DNA from: Paraburkholderia tropica
GTDB taxonomy: Bacteria > Pseudomonadota > Gammaproteobacteria > Burkholderiales > Burkholderiaceae
Length of the DNA stretch: 64,000 bases
Direction of reading: 5' to 3'
NCBI RefSeq assembly: GCF_914484835.1
Contig: NZ_CAJZAR010000036.1
Location: 62,001-126,000, forward strand
The translations under genes and the position numbers were made by a program. A model generated the notes under the pieces. The model made no database searches. It was given only the letters and a program-made list of their open reading frames with translations, and was not told where the DNA came from. Shown in pieces: positions 1 to 8,565 of this stretch; position 1 is the first letter of the stretch, and each line of letters opens with the position of its first letter.

Positions 1-1280
1 CCGCGCTCGCCGGACTCGCGGGCGCACTGCTCGCCGCACAGAGCGGCACGGTCGGCGGCCAGCGTTTCGGCGAAGGCTACGCATGGGCCGATTCGCTCGC
101 GGTGCTCAGCATGGCCGTGCTCTCCGGCGCGGGCTATCTGTTCGGCGGCGTGCTCGCGGGCGTGTTCGCGCCGGGCGGCGCGCTCGCGCAACTGCTCTCG
201 TTCGGCGGCACGATCAACGACTGGGTCGCGCTCGTGCTCGCGCTCAATCTCGTGTTCGTGCTGATCAGCGAACCGGACGGCGTGGTCGCGCAAATCCTGC
301 GCGGCGTGGCGCATCTGCCCGACGCGTGGCGCAAGCCGATTCGCGCACTCGTGCAGTGGCCGCGCGTCCAGCACGCGCAGCCCACACTCGACGCGCACGC
401 GTTGCGCGACAGCCTGAGCCGCGCGCCCACCGATGCCGACACCCACACCGCCGCGCTCGAAGTCGAGGACTTGCGCGTGGCCTACGGCGACACCGTGGTG
501 GTCGACGGCGTGAGCCTGCGCATCGCCCCCGGCGAAGTGCTGGGCGTGCTCGGCGCGAACGGCGCGGGCAAGAGCAGTCTCGTCGATGCGCTGACCGGCT
601 TCGTTCCGGCGCGCGCGGGCCGCGTGCGCATGCAAGGCGTCGATGTCACGGCGCGCGCGCCGCAGCAGCGCGTGGCGCACGGCCTCACGCGCACGTTCCA
701 GGACCATCTGCTGTTCGACGACCTCTCGGTGCGCGAGAACCTCGAAACCGCCGCCGAGCCGAAAGACGCCTGGGCGTGGTTCGCCGCGCCGTTCGGCCTC
801 GCGCCGCGTCGTTCGCTACAGACCGTCCATGCGGCGGCCCAGGTCGCGGGCGTCGTCCATCATCTCGACGCTGCCGCCGACACGCTCTCGCTCGGCTGGC
901 AGGCGCGCGTGACGCTGGCCCGCGCGCTCGCGGCGCGTCCCCGCGTGCTCTGCCTCGACGAGCCCGCCGCCGCGCTGAGCCCCGAGGCGCGCCAGCATGC
1001 GATCGGCGTGATCCGGCGCGCGGCGCGCGAACTCGGCGTGGCGATCCTGCTGGTCGAGCACAACATCGACGTCGTGCTCGCCACCTGCGACGCCGCCATC
1101 GTCATGGACGCGGGACGCGTGATCGCGCGCGGCACGCCCGCCGAGGTGCTGCGCCTGCCCGCCGTGCGGCGCGCGTATCTGGGCGATCCGCTCGATGCGG
1201 ACGAGATCGCTGAAATCGAAACCGATCAGGATATCGAATCAAATACGCAAGAGCAGATCCGCAAAGGAGCCCTCGCATGA
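1..1280 (+). CDS. Fused branched-chain-type ABC transporter permease/ATP-binding protein (LivM-LivG fusion), 5' partial
   Basis: The reading frame is open from base 3, so the start lies upstream of the window. The first ~110 visible residues are hydrophobic and end the permease domain (LivM type). An ABC ATPase domain follows, with Walker A GANGAGKSS, an LSLGWQAR signature and Walker B VLCLDEP, then an H-loop in LLVEHN. LivM-LivG fusions are known in LIV/urea-type (HAAT) importers. The inner-membrane protein would move a small amino-acid-like or aromatic substrate delivered by the binding protein at 2036-3280. The next ATPase gene overlaps its stop by 4 bp (ATGA), so the two are translationally coupled. 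The substrate is not evident from sequence. Confidence 0.9.
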   Translation, partial: ALAGLAGALLAAQSGTVGGQRFGEGYAWADSLAVLSMAVLSGAGYLFGGVLAGVFAPGGALAQLLSFGGTINDWVALVLALNLVFVLISEPDGVVAQILRGVAHLPDAWRKPIRALVQWPRVQHAQPTLDAHALRDSLSRAPTDADTHTAALEVEDLRVAYGDTVVVDGVSLRIAPGEVLGVLGANGAGKSSLVDALTGFVPARAGRVRMQGVDVTARAPQQRVAHGLTRTFQDHLLFDDLSVRENLETAAEPKDAWAWFAAPFGLAPRRSLQTVHAAAQVAGVVHHLDAAADTLSLGWQARVTLARALAARPRVLCLDEPAAALSPEARQHAIGVIRRAARELGVAILLVEHNIDVVLATCDAAIVMDAGRVIARGTPAEVLRLPAVRRAYLGDPLDADEIAEIETDQDIESNTQEQIRKGALA

Positions 1281-1978
1281 GCACGCCCGTTCTGAGTCTG
1301 CGCGGCCTGCGCGCGGGCTATGGCCGCCGCCAGATCCTGCGCGACGTCACGCTCGATGTGCATGCGGGCGAGATCGTCGCGCTGCTCGGCCGCAACGGCG
1401 CGGGCAAGTCCACCACGCTGCTTGCCGTCGCGGGCTTTCTGCCGCAAGTCGAAGGCGAGATCCTGCTCGACGGCCAGCCGCTCGCGGGCGCACCGCATAC
1501 GCGCGCGCGTCGCGGCACCGGCCTCGTCATCAAGGGGCGCAGCCTGTTCGCCTCGCTCACGGTCGCGGAGAACATGCGGCTCGCCGATCTCGCGCCCGAC
1601 GCGCTGCTCGATATCTTTCCCGAACTCGAAGCGCGCCTGCACGTGCGCGCGGGGCAGTTGAGCGGCGGCGAGCAGCAGATGGTGGCCGTGGCGCGCGCAC
1701 TGCTGCGCCGTCCGCGCGTGGTGCTGCTCGACGAACTGACGTTCGGCCTCAGTCCCGCGATGGCGCGCCGGCTCGTCGACGCCGTGGTCGAACGCGCGCG
1801 CCAGGATGGCACCGCCGTGCTCGCCGTCGAACAGCACATCCATATCGCCGAACGCATGGCGACGCACGCGGCCATCGTGGCCGAGGGCGTCGTGAAGCTG
1901 CATCTGCGCCGCGACGAACTGCTCGCGCGCGCCGAGGAAATCGAAGGGATCTATCTCGGTCACGCCGTCGATGTCTGA
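1277..1978 (+). CDS. LIV-type ABC transporter ATP-binding protein (LivF-like)
   Basis: 233 aa, the usual length of LivF. Walker A is GRNGAGKST, the signature LSGGEQQ and the Walker B LLDE. The residue after the catalytic Glu is Leu where most LivF have Pro (DELTFGL rather than DEPSLGL). Its ATG overlaps the stop of the permease-ATPase fusion. Together they supply the two ATPase sites of a HAAT-family importer. The binding protein starts 57 bp downstream on the same strand, so all three belong to one transcription unit. Confidence 0.92.
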   Translation: MSTPVLSLRGLRAGYGRRQILRDVTLDVHAGEIVALLGRNGAGKSTTLLAVAGFLPQVEGEILLDGQPLAGAPHTRARRGTGLVIKGRSLFASLTVAENMRLADLAPDALLDIFPELEARLHVRAGQLSGGEQQMVAVARALLRRPRVVLLDELTFGLSPAMARRLVDAVVERARQDGTAVLAVEQHIHIAERMATHAAIVAEGVVKLHLRRDELLARAEEIEGIYLGHAVDV

Positions 1979-2035
1979 ACGCTTCGCGCATCGACACTCC
2001 GCTCAACACATTCAACTCTCACCGCTTCCGCCAGC

Positions 2036-3280
2036 ATGAAATCACGCTTTCCGCGCCCTCGTGCGCTCGCCCTTTCTCTGAGCCTCGGCCTCGCCGCCGC
2101 GACGTTCGGCGCGGCCATCGATACGGCCCAGGCCGCCGATCAGCCGCCCGTGCTGGTCGGCTTCATCATCGCGCAGAGCGGCTCGCCGTTCGCCGTCACC
2201 GATCCGGGCCGCGTCGCGCAGATCGCCGCGCGCGCCGTCAACGATCAGGGCGGCATCAACGGCCGCAAGCTCGTGGTCGAGATCTGCGATACCAAGGGCC
2301 AGCCCGCCGCGAGCCTCGCGTGCGCACGCCGACTCGCCGACGAAGGCGCGATCACGCTGATCGGCGGCAGCAGCGCGAACGGCGTCGACAAGATCCTGCG
2401 CGCGAAGAAAATGGCCGCGTGGTTCCCGATGGGCAGCGACCCGTCCGACGTGCGCAATCCGCTTTCGTTCATCACCGCGCTCAACGCGGCGGGCGCGGCG
2501 CAAGGCACCTATCTGGGCGCGAAACGCTTCGGCGCGAAGCGCGCGGTCTATGTGTCGATGCTCGGCAACAAGACCTATCAGCAGACGGCGCGCTTCGGCT
2601 ACGCGCAGGCGGGCGTGAGCGACGTGCAGATCGTCGAAGTGCCGCCCGCGACCACCGACTTCGCGCCGTACATCGCGAAGATCAAGGCGCTCAAGCCCGA
2701 CGTCTGGGGCGGCATGCTCTACCCGCCCGAGCAGCAGACGCTGCTGGTCGAAGCCGCCGCGCAGCAGGGCCTGACGATTCCGTTCGTGAGCAGCAACAAT
2801 GTGATCGAGGACGCCACGATCGCCGCGCTCAGCAAGGCGCCGTTTCCGAATTCGCTCGCGCTCGAAAAAGGCGAGGACGCGAAACGCTTTCCTACGTGGG
2901 CCGAATACGAGCGCCAGCTCGCCAAATACGACCCGCATCACGACGTGAAAGGCCCGACCGACGGCTCGACCACGACCGACTGGCTCGCCGTGTGGACCTT
3001 CGCGCAGATCGCCCGCAAGCTGCCGGACGTGACCGTGGACAGCTTCCGCGACTACGTCACGAACGACAAGCAGTTCACGACCGACGTACTGCATCCGATC
3101 GACTTCACGGCCGTCGCGCCGGTCGAAGGCATGCCGCGCCAGGAAAACATCTGGGCTTATGCGGGCCACGTGCAGGACGGCCATGAAGTGGTCGACGATG
3201 CGGTGCCGTACAGCGCGTGGCAGAAAACGCCGGTGCAGCCCTGGAGCAAACAACAGATCGCGGAGGCAACAGGAAAATGA
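2036..3280 (+). CDS. Periplasmic substrate-binding protein of a LIV-type ABC transporter
   Basis: 414 aa, type I periplasmic-binding-protein fold (LivK/peripla_BP_6). An N-terminal signal peptide (basic MKSRFPRPR, hydrophobic ALALSLSLGLAAATFGAA, cleavage near AQA-AD) exports it. The mature part begins with the typical PVLVGFIIAQSGSPF strand and has GGSSANG in the ligand-binding loop region. It captures the substrate for the upstream permease/ATPases. Its stop overlaps the ATG of the flavin monooxygenase (ATGA), an unusual coupling that ties uptake directly to oxidation of the imported molecule. Confidence 0.9.
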   Translation: MKSRFPRPRALALSLSLGLAAATFGAAIDTAQAADQPPVLVGFIIAQSGSPFAVTDPGRVAQIAARAVNDQGGINGRKLVVEICDTKGQPAASLACARRLADEGAITLIGGSSANGVDKILRAKKMAAWFPMGSDPSDVRNPLSFITALNAAGAAQGTYLGAKRFGAKRAVYVSMLGNKTYQQTARFGYAQAGVSDVQIVEVPPATTDFAPYIAKIKALKPDVWGGMLYPPEQQTLLVEAAAQQGLTIPFVSSNNVIEDATIAALSKAPFPNSLALEKGEDAKRFPTWAEYERQLAKYDPHHDVKGPTDGSTTTDWLAVWTFAQIARKLPDVTVDSFRDYVTNDKQFTTDVLHPIDFTAVAPVEGMPRQENIWAYAGHVQDGHEVVDDAVPYSAWQKTPVQPWSKQQIAEATGK

Positions 3281-4698
3281 GCGAATACTCGCATTTGAAC
3301 GGCGCGCGCCGTCCGCTGATTTACAACGCGTTCGCGCACATCACGCCCAATCATCATAGCCACGGTTTCTGGCGTCATCCGCAAGGTCAGCATCAGCTCG
3401 ACTTCCACAAGCTCGGACCGTGGATCGAACTCGCGAAAACGGCCGAGCGCGGCTGCTTCGACGTGGTGTTTCTCGCCGATGTCGCGGGCCTCTACGAAAC
3501 CTCGAACGGTCAATGGCAGCAGGCCGCGCGCACCGGCATGCAGTTTCCCTCGCACGATCCGGCCGCGCTCGTTTCCGCGCTCGCGGCCGCGACGCACGAT
3601 ATCGGCTTCGCGGTCACGAGTTCGGTGATCCAGGAGCATCCGTTCAGCTTCGCGCGCAAGCTCTCGACGCTCGATCATCTGAGCGAGGGACGCGTGGCCT
3701 GGAATATCGTCACGTCCTATCTTGACAACACCGCGCGCAACTACGGCTTCGACAAATTGCCGCCGCACGACGAGCGCTACGTCTGGGGCGAGGAATACGC
3801 GGAAGTGGTCTACAAGCTTTGGGAAGCGAGCTGGGAAGACGGCGCGTGGGTCGCCGACGCCGCGCGCGACACGCTCGTCGATCCCGCGCGCCTGCACGCG
3901 ATCGATCACGTGGGCGCGCGTTATCGCGTGGCCGGTCCGCATCTCGTGCGAACCTCGCCGCAACGCACGCCCGTGCTGTTCCAGGCGGGCTCGTCCGAAG
4001 CGGGCCGCGACTTCGCCGCGCGCCATGCGGAAGTCACGTTCCTGCCTTCGCGCACGCCCGAAAGCGCCGCCAACGATCTCGCCGATCTGCGCCGCCGCGC
4101 CGTGGCCGCCGGCCGTCACGCCGACGATATCCGCGCGATCGTCATGCTCTCGCCCGTGATCGGCAGCACCGAAGCCGAAGCGAAGGCACGCCGCGCCGAG
4201 ATTCTCGATTCGTTCAGCCTCGACGCGCTCGCTGTGTTCTGGAGCGGCGGCATCGGCGTCGATCTGACCACCATCGACCCGGCCACGCCGCTGACCGAAC
4301 TGCGCGAGCAGAACGGCACGCGCGGCAGCGTGCGCGCGTTCATCGACGCCGCGCCGCAAGGCGTGGTCACGTTCGGCGACGCCTTGCGCAAGACCATTTC
4401 CGCGCAGTTCGCGGGCACGCCCGAGCAGATCGCCGACGAAATCGAACGCTGGGCCGCCGCGGGCGTCGCGGGCTTCAACGTCGTGCCCGTGACCACGCTC
4501 GGCTGGTGGAGCGAGTTCGTCGATCACGTCGTGCCCGTGCTGCAAAAGCGCGGCCTGATGCAGCGCGAGTACGCGCCCGGCACGCTGCGCGAGAAGCTGT
4601 TCCGCGACGGGCCGCATCTGCCCGACCGCCATCCGGCGCGTCGTCTGCGGCCTTGGGCGGAACACGGCGCCGCATCGCTTTCCGCCTCGCTTGCCTGA
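3277..4698 (+). CDS. LLM-class flavin-dependent monooxygenase (NtaA/SnaA/DszA family)
   Basis: 473 aa from ATG 3277, chosen over an in-frame upstream ATG at 3217 because it has a GGAGG-like site and makes the ATGA overlap with the binding-protein gene. It is a bacterial-luciferase-like TIM barrel: RPLIYNAFAHITPNHHSHGFWRHP near the N-terminus, LAKTAERGCFDVVFLAD, LDHLSEGRVAWNIVTSY and GFNVVP near the end are hallmarks of the NtaA/SnaA/DszA group. These use FMNH2 from a separate reductase to oxidise N- or S-containing organics. Linked to a DszC-like flavoprotein and an ABC importer, a role in using a sulfur- or nitrogen-containing organic compound is likely (inference). Confidence 0.88.
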   Translation: MSEYSHLNGARRPLIYNAFAHITPNHHSHGFWRHPQGQHQLDFHKLGPWIELAKTAERGCFDVVFLADVAGLYETSNGQWQQAARTGMQFPSHDPAALVSALAAATHDIGFAVTSSVIQEHPFSFARKLSTLDHLSEGRVAWNIVTSYLDNTARNYGFDKLPPHDERYVWGEEYAEVVYKLWEASWEDGAWVADAARDTLVDPARLHAIDHVGARYRVAGPHLVRTSPQRTPVLFQAGSSEAGRDFAARHAEVTFLPSRTPESAANDLADLRRRAVAAGRHADDIRAIVMLSPVIGSTEAEAKARRAEILDSFSLDALAVFWSGGIGVDLTTIDPATPLTELREQNGTRGSVRAFIDAAPQGVVTFGDALRKTISAQFAGTPEQIADEIERWAAAGVAGFNVVPVTTLGWWSEFVDHVVPVLQKRGLMQREYAPGTLREKLFRDGPHLPDRHPARRLRPWAEHGAASLSASLA

Positions 4699-4732
4699 CC
4701 CACGCGTCCAACCCATCAAGGAGTTCATCGAC

Positions 4733-5977
4733 ATGAGCCAAGACCGCACCGCGCCGCTGCCGCCCGGCATCGTCACCGGCCCCGCCTGGGGCGAGCCGCT
4801 TCCCGAACGCTATGCGGAGATCGCCGCAACGTTCCGCCCGCTGTTCGCGCGCATCCGCGAGCACGCCGCCGCGCGCGAAACCGAACGCACGCTGCCCTTC
4901 GAGGCGATCGAGTGGCTGCGCGAGACGCGCCTCACCGCCGCGCGCGTGCCGCGCGAGCATGGCGGGCTCGGCCTGAGCTTGCCGGAATTCTTCGAACTGC
5001 TGATCGAATTGTCGGAAGCGGAATCGAATCTCACTCAGGCGCTGCGCGCGCATTTCGGCTTCGTCGAACACATTCTCGCGAGCGAGCCCGAGCGCCAGGC
5101 GCGCTGGTTCGAGCGTCTCGCCAACGGCGCGATTGCGGGCGCGGCCTGGTCCGAAACCGGCGAGGCAAAGCAGGCGCAGTTCTCGACGCGCGTCACGCGC
5201 ACGCCCGAGGGCTGGCGTCTGAACGGCACGAAGTTCTACACGACCGGCTCGCTGTTCGCCGACTGGATTCATATCGGCGCGAGCGATGAAAACGGCACGG
5301 CGATTTCGCTGACGATCGACCGGCGCGCGCCCGGCGTCGAGGTGATCGACGACTGGGACGGCATGGGCCAGCGCCTCACGGCGAGCGGCACGAGCCGCTT
5401 CACCGACGTGCCCGTGGAAGAACGCGAGATCGTCGCCGAACGCGCGCCCTTCGCGTATTCCGAGGGCTTTTATCAGCTCGTGCATCTGGCGACGCTCGCG
5501 GGCATCAACCGCGCGGCGGCCAACGAAGCGGCGGCGCAGGTCGCGGCGCGCACGCGCAGCTACAGCCACGCGCCGGCCGCGCGTCCCGCCGACGACGCCC
5601 AGGTGTTGCAGGTGATCGGCCGCATCCGCGCGCATGCGTGGACCGCGAGCGCGGCGGTCGCGCAGGCGGCGCGCGCGCTCGAACGCGCCGAGCGCGCGGT
5701 GGGCCAGGCGCACGAAACCGCCGCGATTGCCGAGGCCGAAATCGAAATCTGGCAGGCCCAGACCGTGGTCTCGCAACTCGTGCTGGACGCGACCGCGAAC
5801 GTGTTCGACGCGCTCGGCGCGTCCGCCACGCTGCGCACGCAGGCGCTCGACCGTCACTGGCGCAACGCGCGCACCATCACTTCGCACAATCCGCGCATCT
5901 ACAAGGACCGCGTCGTGGGCGAGTTCGCGGTGAAGGGCACGCTGCCCGCGGGGCAATGGCGGATCGGCATCGCGTAG
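4733..5977 (+). CDS. Acyl-CoA dehydrogenase-fold flavin monooxygenase (SfnB/DszC-like)
   Basis: 414 aa from ATG 4733, preceded by AAGGAG; an in-frame ATG at 4691 overlaps the previous gene and lacks a site. It has the acyl-CoA dehydrogenase fold: helical N-terminus, RVPREHGGLGLS, WSETGEAKQ and LNGTKFYTTGSLFADW in the middle beta domain. The C-terminus reads RHWRNARTITSHNP, seen in SfnB/DszC-type proteins that work as FMN-dependent monooxygenases rather than acyl-CoA dehydrogenases. It probably oxygenates the same or a related substrate as the LLM enzyme just upstream. Last gene of the plus-strand cluster; a strong hairpin follows. Confidence 0.85.
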   Translation: MSQDRTAPLPPGIVTGPAWGEPLPERYAEIAATFRPLFARIREHAAARETERTLPFEAIEWLRETRLTAARVPREHGGLGLSLPEFFELLIELSEAESNLTQALRAHFGFVEHILASEPERQARWFERLANGAIAGAAWSETGEAKQAQFSTRVTRTPEGWRLNGTKFYTTGSLFADWIHIGASDENGTAISLTIDRRAPGVEVIDDWDGMGQRLTASGTSRFTDVPVEEREIVAERAPFAYSEGFYQLVHLATLAGINRAAANEAAAQVAARTRSYSHAPAARPADDAQVLQVIGRIRAHAWTASAAVAQAARALERAERAVGQAHETAAIAEAEIEIWQAQTVVSQLVLDATANVFDALGASATLRTQALDRHWRNARTITSHNPRIYKDRVVGEFAVKGTLPAGQWRIGIA

Positions 5978-5995
5978 CGGCACGCTGCGCAAAAG

Positions 5996-6025
5996 ATGGC
6001 GACGTGGGGCGATCCACGTCGCCAT
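5996..6025. terminator. Bidirectional hairpin between flavoprotein gene and porin
   Basis: A perfect 12-bp stem (ATGGCGACGTGG at 5996-6007 pairing with 6014-6025) with a 6-nt loop lies between converging genes. On the minus strand it is followed by CTTTT, so it best fits an intrinsic terminator for the porin; on the plus strand no T-run follows. Confidence 0.7.
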
Positions 6026-6051
6026 TCATCGACGTCGATCGGCGTGGACAA

Positions 6052-7197
6052 TCAGAACCGCGTGCGCAGCCCCACGGTCGCGACCACCTGCGTCGCGGTC
6101 GACGACGCCCCGCCCGCCGTATCGATGAACGCCACGTAGCGATGTCCCGCAACGTGCTGATAGATCCCTTCGAAGTACACGTCGGTGCGCTTCGAGAACG
6201 AGTAGACCAGTTGCGCGTCGGCCTGCTGCCATTTCGGATCGCTGCCGTAGGTGCTGCTGTCCGACACGTGACCATCCGTGTAGACGTAAGCGAGGCCAAG
6301 CTTCAGATGGTTCGCGAGCGGATATTGGCCATTGAGTTCGTAGTTGTCGAAGCGGACGTCGCCGCCCGCCGAGCCGAACGCCGTGCTGCCTTCGAACTGG
6401 CTGTGCGAGTACACGAAGGCCAGCGACGCGCCGCCCGACGCGTAACGGATCGCGCCCGCCGCCACGCGCTGCACGGCCGCCGACAACGTGAAGCCGCCCA
6501 CGCCATTCGCCGCCGATTCGCTGACGTCGACCGCGCCCGTGCTCGTGCTGCCCGCGCGATCGATCTGCAAATAACCCGCGCCCACGCTCAACGGACCGTG
6601 CGTATAGCGCGCGCCCGCGCTCCACGCACGATTCGCGCTGAAGTCGGTGTCGTTGGAAAATGCGTAGAGACCGCCGAATTGCAGGCCTGCGAAATTCGGG
6701 CTCGCGTATTTGACGGCGTTGCTGAAGCGCAGCGTGTCGGCGAGGTTGTCGTTGTCGAACGGATGCGCGAAGCTGGTCTTGCCGAACGATCCCGCTTCGG
6801 CCGAGAGCGGCGCGACATAATCGACGACCGAATCGTATTGACGGCCCACGGCGGCAAAGCCATAACGCTCGCTCGCGAGACCGGCCCACGCTTCGCGGCC
6901 GAACAGGCGATTATCCTGGCCGAGCTTGCCGTTCTGCACGTTGAAGCCGTTTTCGAGCACGAACAATGCGGTGACGCCGTCGCCGAGCGATTCGCGTCCG
7001 CGAAGGCCGAAGCGGCTGCCGTTGATGTTGCCGCTGGTGGCCTGGAACAGCGCGCCGCTATGGCCGGACTTGCTCACGTTGTTGGTGTACATGAGACCGG
7101 CGTCGATCATGCCGTACAACGTGACCGAGTTCTGTGCGAAGGCGTGCGATGAGAGCAGCGCGGCGGTCAATGCGCCGAGCCATGTTTTAGTTTTCAA
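6052..7197 (-). CDS. Gram-negative outer-membrane porin (OmpC family), TTG start
   Basis: 381 aa. A signal peptide (MKTKTWLGALTAALLSSHAFA) is followed by the beta-proteobacterial porin start QNSVTLYGMIDAG. Alternating aromatic and polar strands typical of a 16-stranded barrel run to a C-terminal Phe (GLRTRF), the BAM recognition residue. The initiator is TTG at 7195-7197 (TTGAAAACT) behind an AGGGG site 7 nt upstream; no in-frame ATG precedes the signal peptide. It forms a general or substrate-selective outer-membrane channel. The gene is monocistronic, with a 356-bp upstream region and a terminator hairpin just downstream. Confidence 0.95.
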   Translation of the reverse strand: MKTKTWLGALTAALLSSHAFAQNSVTLYGMIDAGLMYTNNVSKSGHSGALFQATSGNINGSRFGLRGRESLGDGVTALFVLENGFNVQNGKLGQDNRLFGREAWAGLASERYGFAAVGRQYDSVVDYVAPLSAEAGSFGKTSFAHPFDNDNLADTLRFSNAVKYASPNFAGLQFGGLYAFSNDTDFSANRAWSAGARYTHGPLSVGAGYLQIDRAGSTSTGAVDVSESAANGVGGFTLSAAVQRVAAGAIRYASGGASLAFVYSHSQFEGSTAFGSAGGDVRFDNYELNGQYPLANHLKLGLAYVYTDGHVSDSSTYGSDPKWQQADAQLVYSFSKRTDVYFEGIYQHVAGHRYVAFIDTAGGASSTATQVVATVGLRTRF

Positions 7198-7553
7198 GCG
7201 GAACCCCTAAAGCGTGTATCAAGCCTTGCGGTGTGCAAGGTCTGATCGATGCTAGGGAGGGGCTATCGCTTTTCTAACGCATCATTTAATCGAAGCTCTT
7301 TGCGCGCTTTTTGAATTGCATTTCACGCTGGAGGGAATGCGTTTTTCATGCGTGGAGCGCGAGATGGTCGATGCGAAAAACGCGTTTTGCGTCAGGCGTT
7401 TCCACGCGATGCGCGACGTTGAACAATGCGCCTGAAATGCGCGCATGAAAGCCGGATCACGCGCACTATTCAGCTTTTATAAAGTGAGTTTTCCGCTTTT
7501 TATGTGGCGCGATGACGACGGCTTCGCCGTCTCGCAACACCCGCTCAACATCT
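7198..7553. other. Porin upstream region, no gene
   Basis: 356 bp that are clearly more AT-rich than the flanking genes, as expected for a porin promoter region. A CCTTGC-GGTGT-GCAAGG hairpin (7224-7240) would lie in the porin leader just upstream of its ribosome-binding site and could influence mRNA stability. No convincing ORF on either strand. Confidence 0.5.
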
Positions 7554-8291
7554 TCAGGCGCTCGCTTCCACCGCCACGCCGCCTACGCTGAGAAACGCAT
7601 CGTCGGGACAAAATACATAGCCGTCGCGATAACGCGTCTGAATATATTGGCGGCCGCACGGCGACAAGCCCAGCAATTTACGCAGACGAAACACGATCAC
7701 ATCGAGACTACGCGCGTGCAATTGCGAATTGCGGTCGAGCTGGCTCAGAATGCGCTCGCGCGAAAGCGGACGCATGCGGTTCGCGGCGAACACCGTGAGC
7801 ACCGCGAGCGCGAGCGGCGGCGCGGGAATACGCGAGCCGTTCTTGAACAGCTGATTGTCGATGGCGTCGAGTTCGAAGCCGTCGAATTCGTAGCGCGCCT
7901 TTTTCGGCGGCGCGTCGGGCAGGTCGATCTTGCAGCGCAGCGCGTGGCGCATGCGCGCAAGCAGTTCGCGCGGATCGAACGGATCGACGAGGTAATCGTT
8001 GGCGCCCAGTTCGAACGCCAGCACCTTGTCGGCCACATCGCCGCTTTCGCTCACAATGATCACGGGCACCGAATGTCCGCATTCGCGCAGGCTGCGCAGC
8101 GCGGCGATGCCGTTGACGTCGCGCGTGTCGTGGCGCATCAGGATCAGCGAGGGCATCTCGCGCGCGAGGCGCTGCTCCAGCCCCTTGGTGCCGTACAGCA
8201 CCGACATGGTGATCTGCTGGCGTTGCAGATAGCCGCGCAGGTTGTCGCGGTAAGCCTCATCGGGCTCCACTACCAGCACATGAATGTCCAT
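7554..8291 (-). CDS. OmpR-type response regulator with a degenerate receiver domain
   Basis: 245 aa from ATG 8291, chosen because GGGGGA lies 8 nt upstream; a GTG at 8306 sits inside that site. Residues 1-115 have a CheY-like fold, but the phosphoacceptor Asp is Arg53 (LILMRHDTRD where the neighbouring BaeR-like protein has MVLLDLMLPG). The second acidic-pocket residue is Pro10 and the conserved Lys before PF is Asp103 (YLVDPF). Residues ~135-240 are a winged helix with SLDVIVFRLRKLLG and a GYVF end, so DNA binding seems intact. It probably acts without phosphorylation. It is not paired with a kinase: the kinase at 8566 diverges and has its own regulator. Confidence 0.85.
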   Translation of the reverse strand: MDIHVLVVEPDEAYRDNLRGYLQRQQITMSVLYGTKGLEQRLAREMPSLILMRHDTRDVNGIAALRSLRECGHSVPVIIVSESGDVADKVLAFELGANDYLVDPFDPRELLARMRHALRCKIDLPDAPPKKARYEFDGFELDAIDNQLFKNGSRIPAPPLALAVLTVFAANRMRPLSRERILSQLDRNSQLHARSLDVIVFRLRKLLGLSPCGRQYIQTRYRDGYVFCPDDAFLSVGGVAVEASA

Positions 8292-8565
8292 CGATCCGTC
8301 CCCCACTAGGTCAAGCTGAAAGCAACTGAAGCATCACGCGCTGGGACCCAGCAGCCGCGATTCGACGGGGTGGATCATACGGAACAAAAGTGCAGGAAAA
8401 AGATGGGAAATCTGGAGAAAATGTGAATTCGCACCGGCAATGCGGTCCTGACCGTACGCTTCGTGGAAAATAGCGGCTATTAAACCGAATACACCGATTA
8501 GATCTCACACCGCCATTCCACCGGATAACCGTCGGCTTTGCCGATCCGTCCCCGTTGGGCCACTC
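8292..8565. promoter_or_regulatory. Divergent promoter region between pseudo-receiver regulator and BaeSR-like operon
   Basis: 274 bp, purine-rich around 8390-8430, separating two divergently transcribed regulators. It must hold the promoters of both, but I cannot assign -10/-35 elements with confidence. Confidence 0.4.

Noticed and set aside
1195..3186. 663-codon plus-strand frame spanning livF and the binding-protein gene
   Set aside because: Arg/Ala-rich shadow frame of high-GC DNA; the two real genes in other frames carry clear family motifs.
3157..4776. Long minus-strand frame opposite the flavin monooxygenase
   Set aside because: Compositional shadow with no motif; the plus-strand product is a well-defined LLM monooxygenase.
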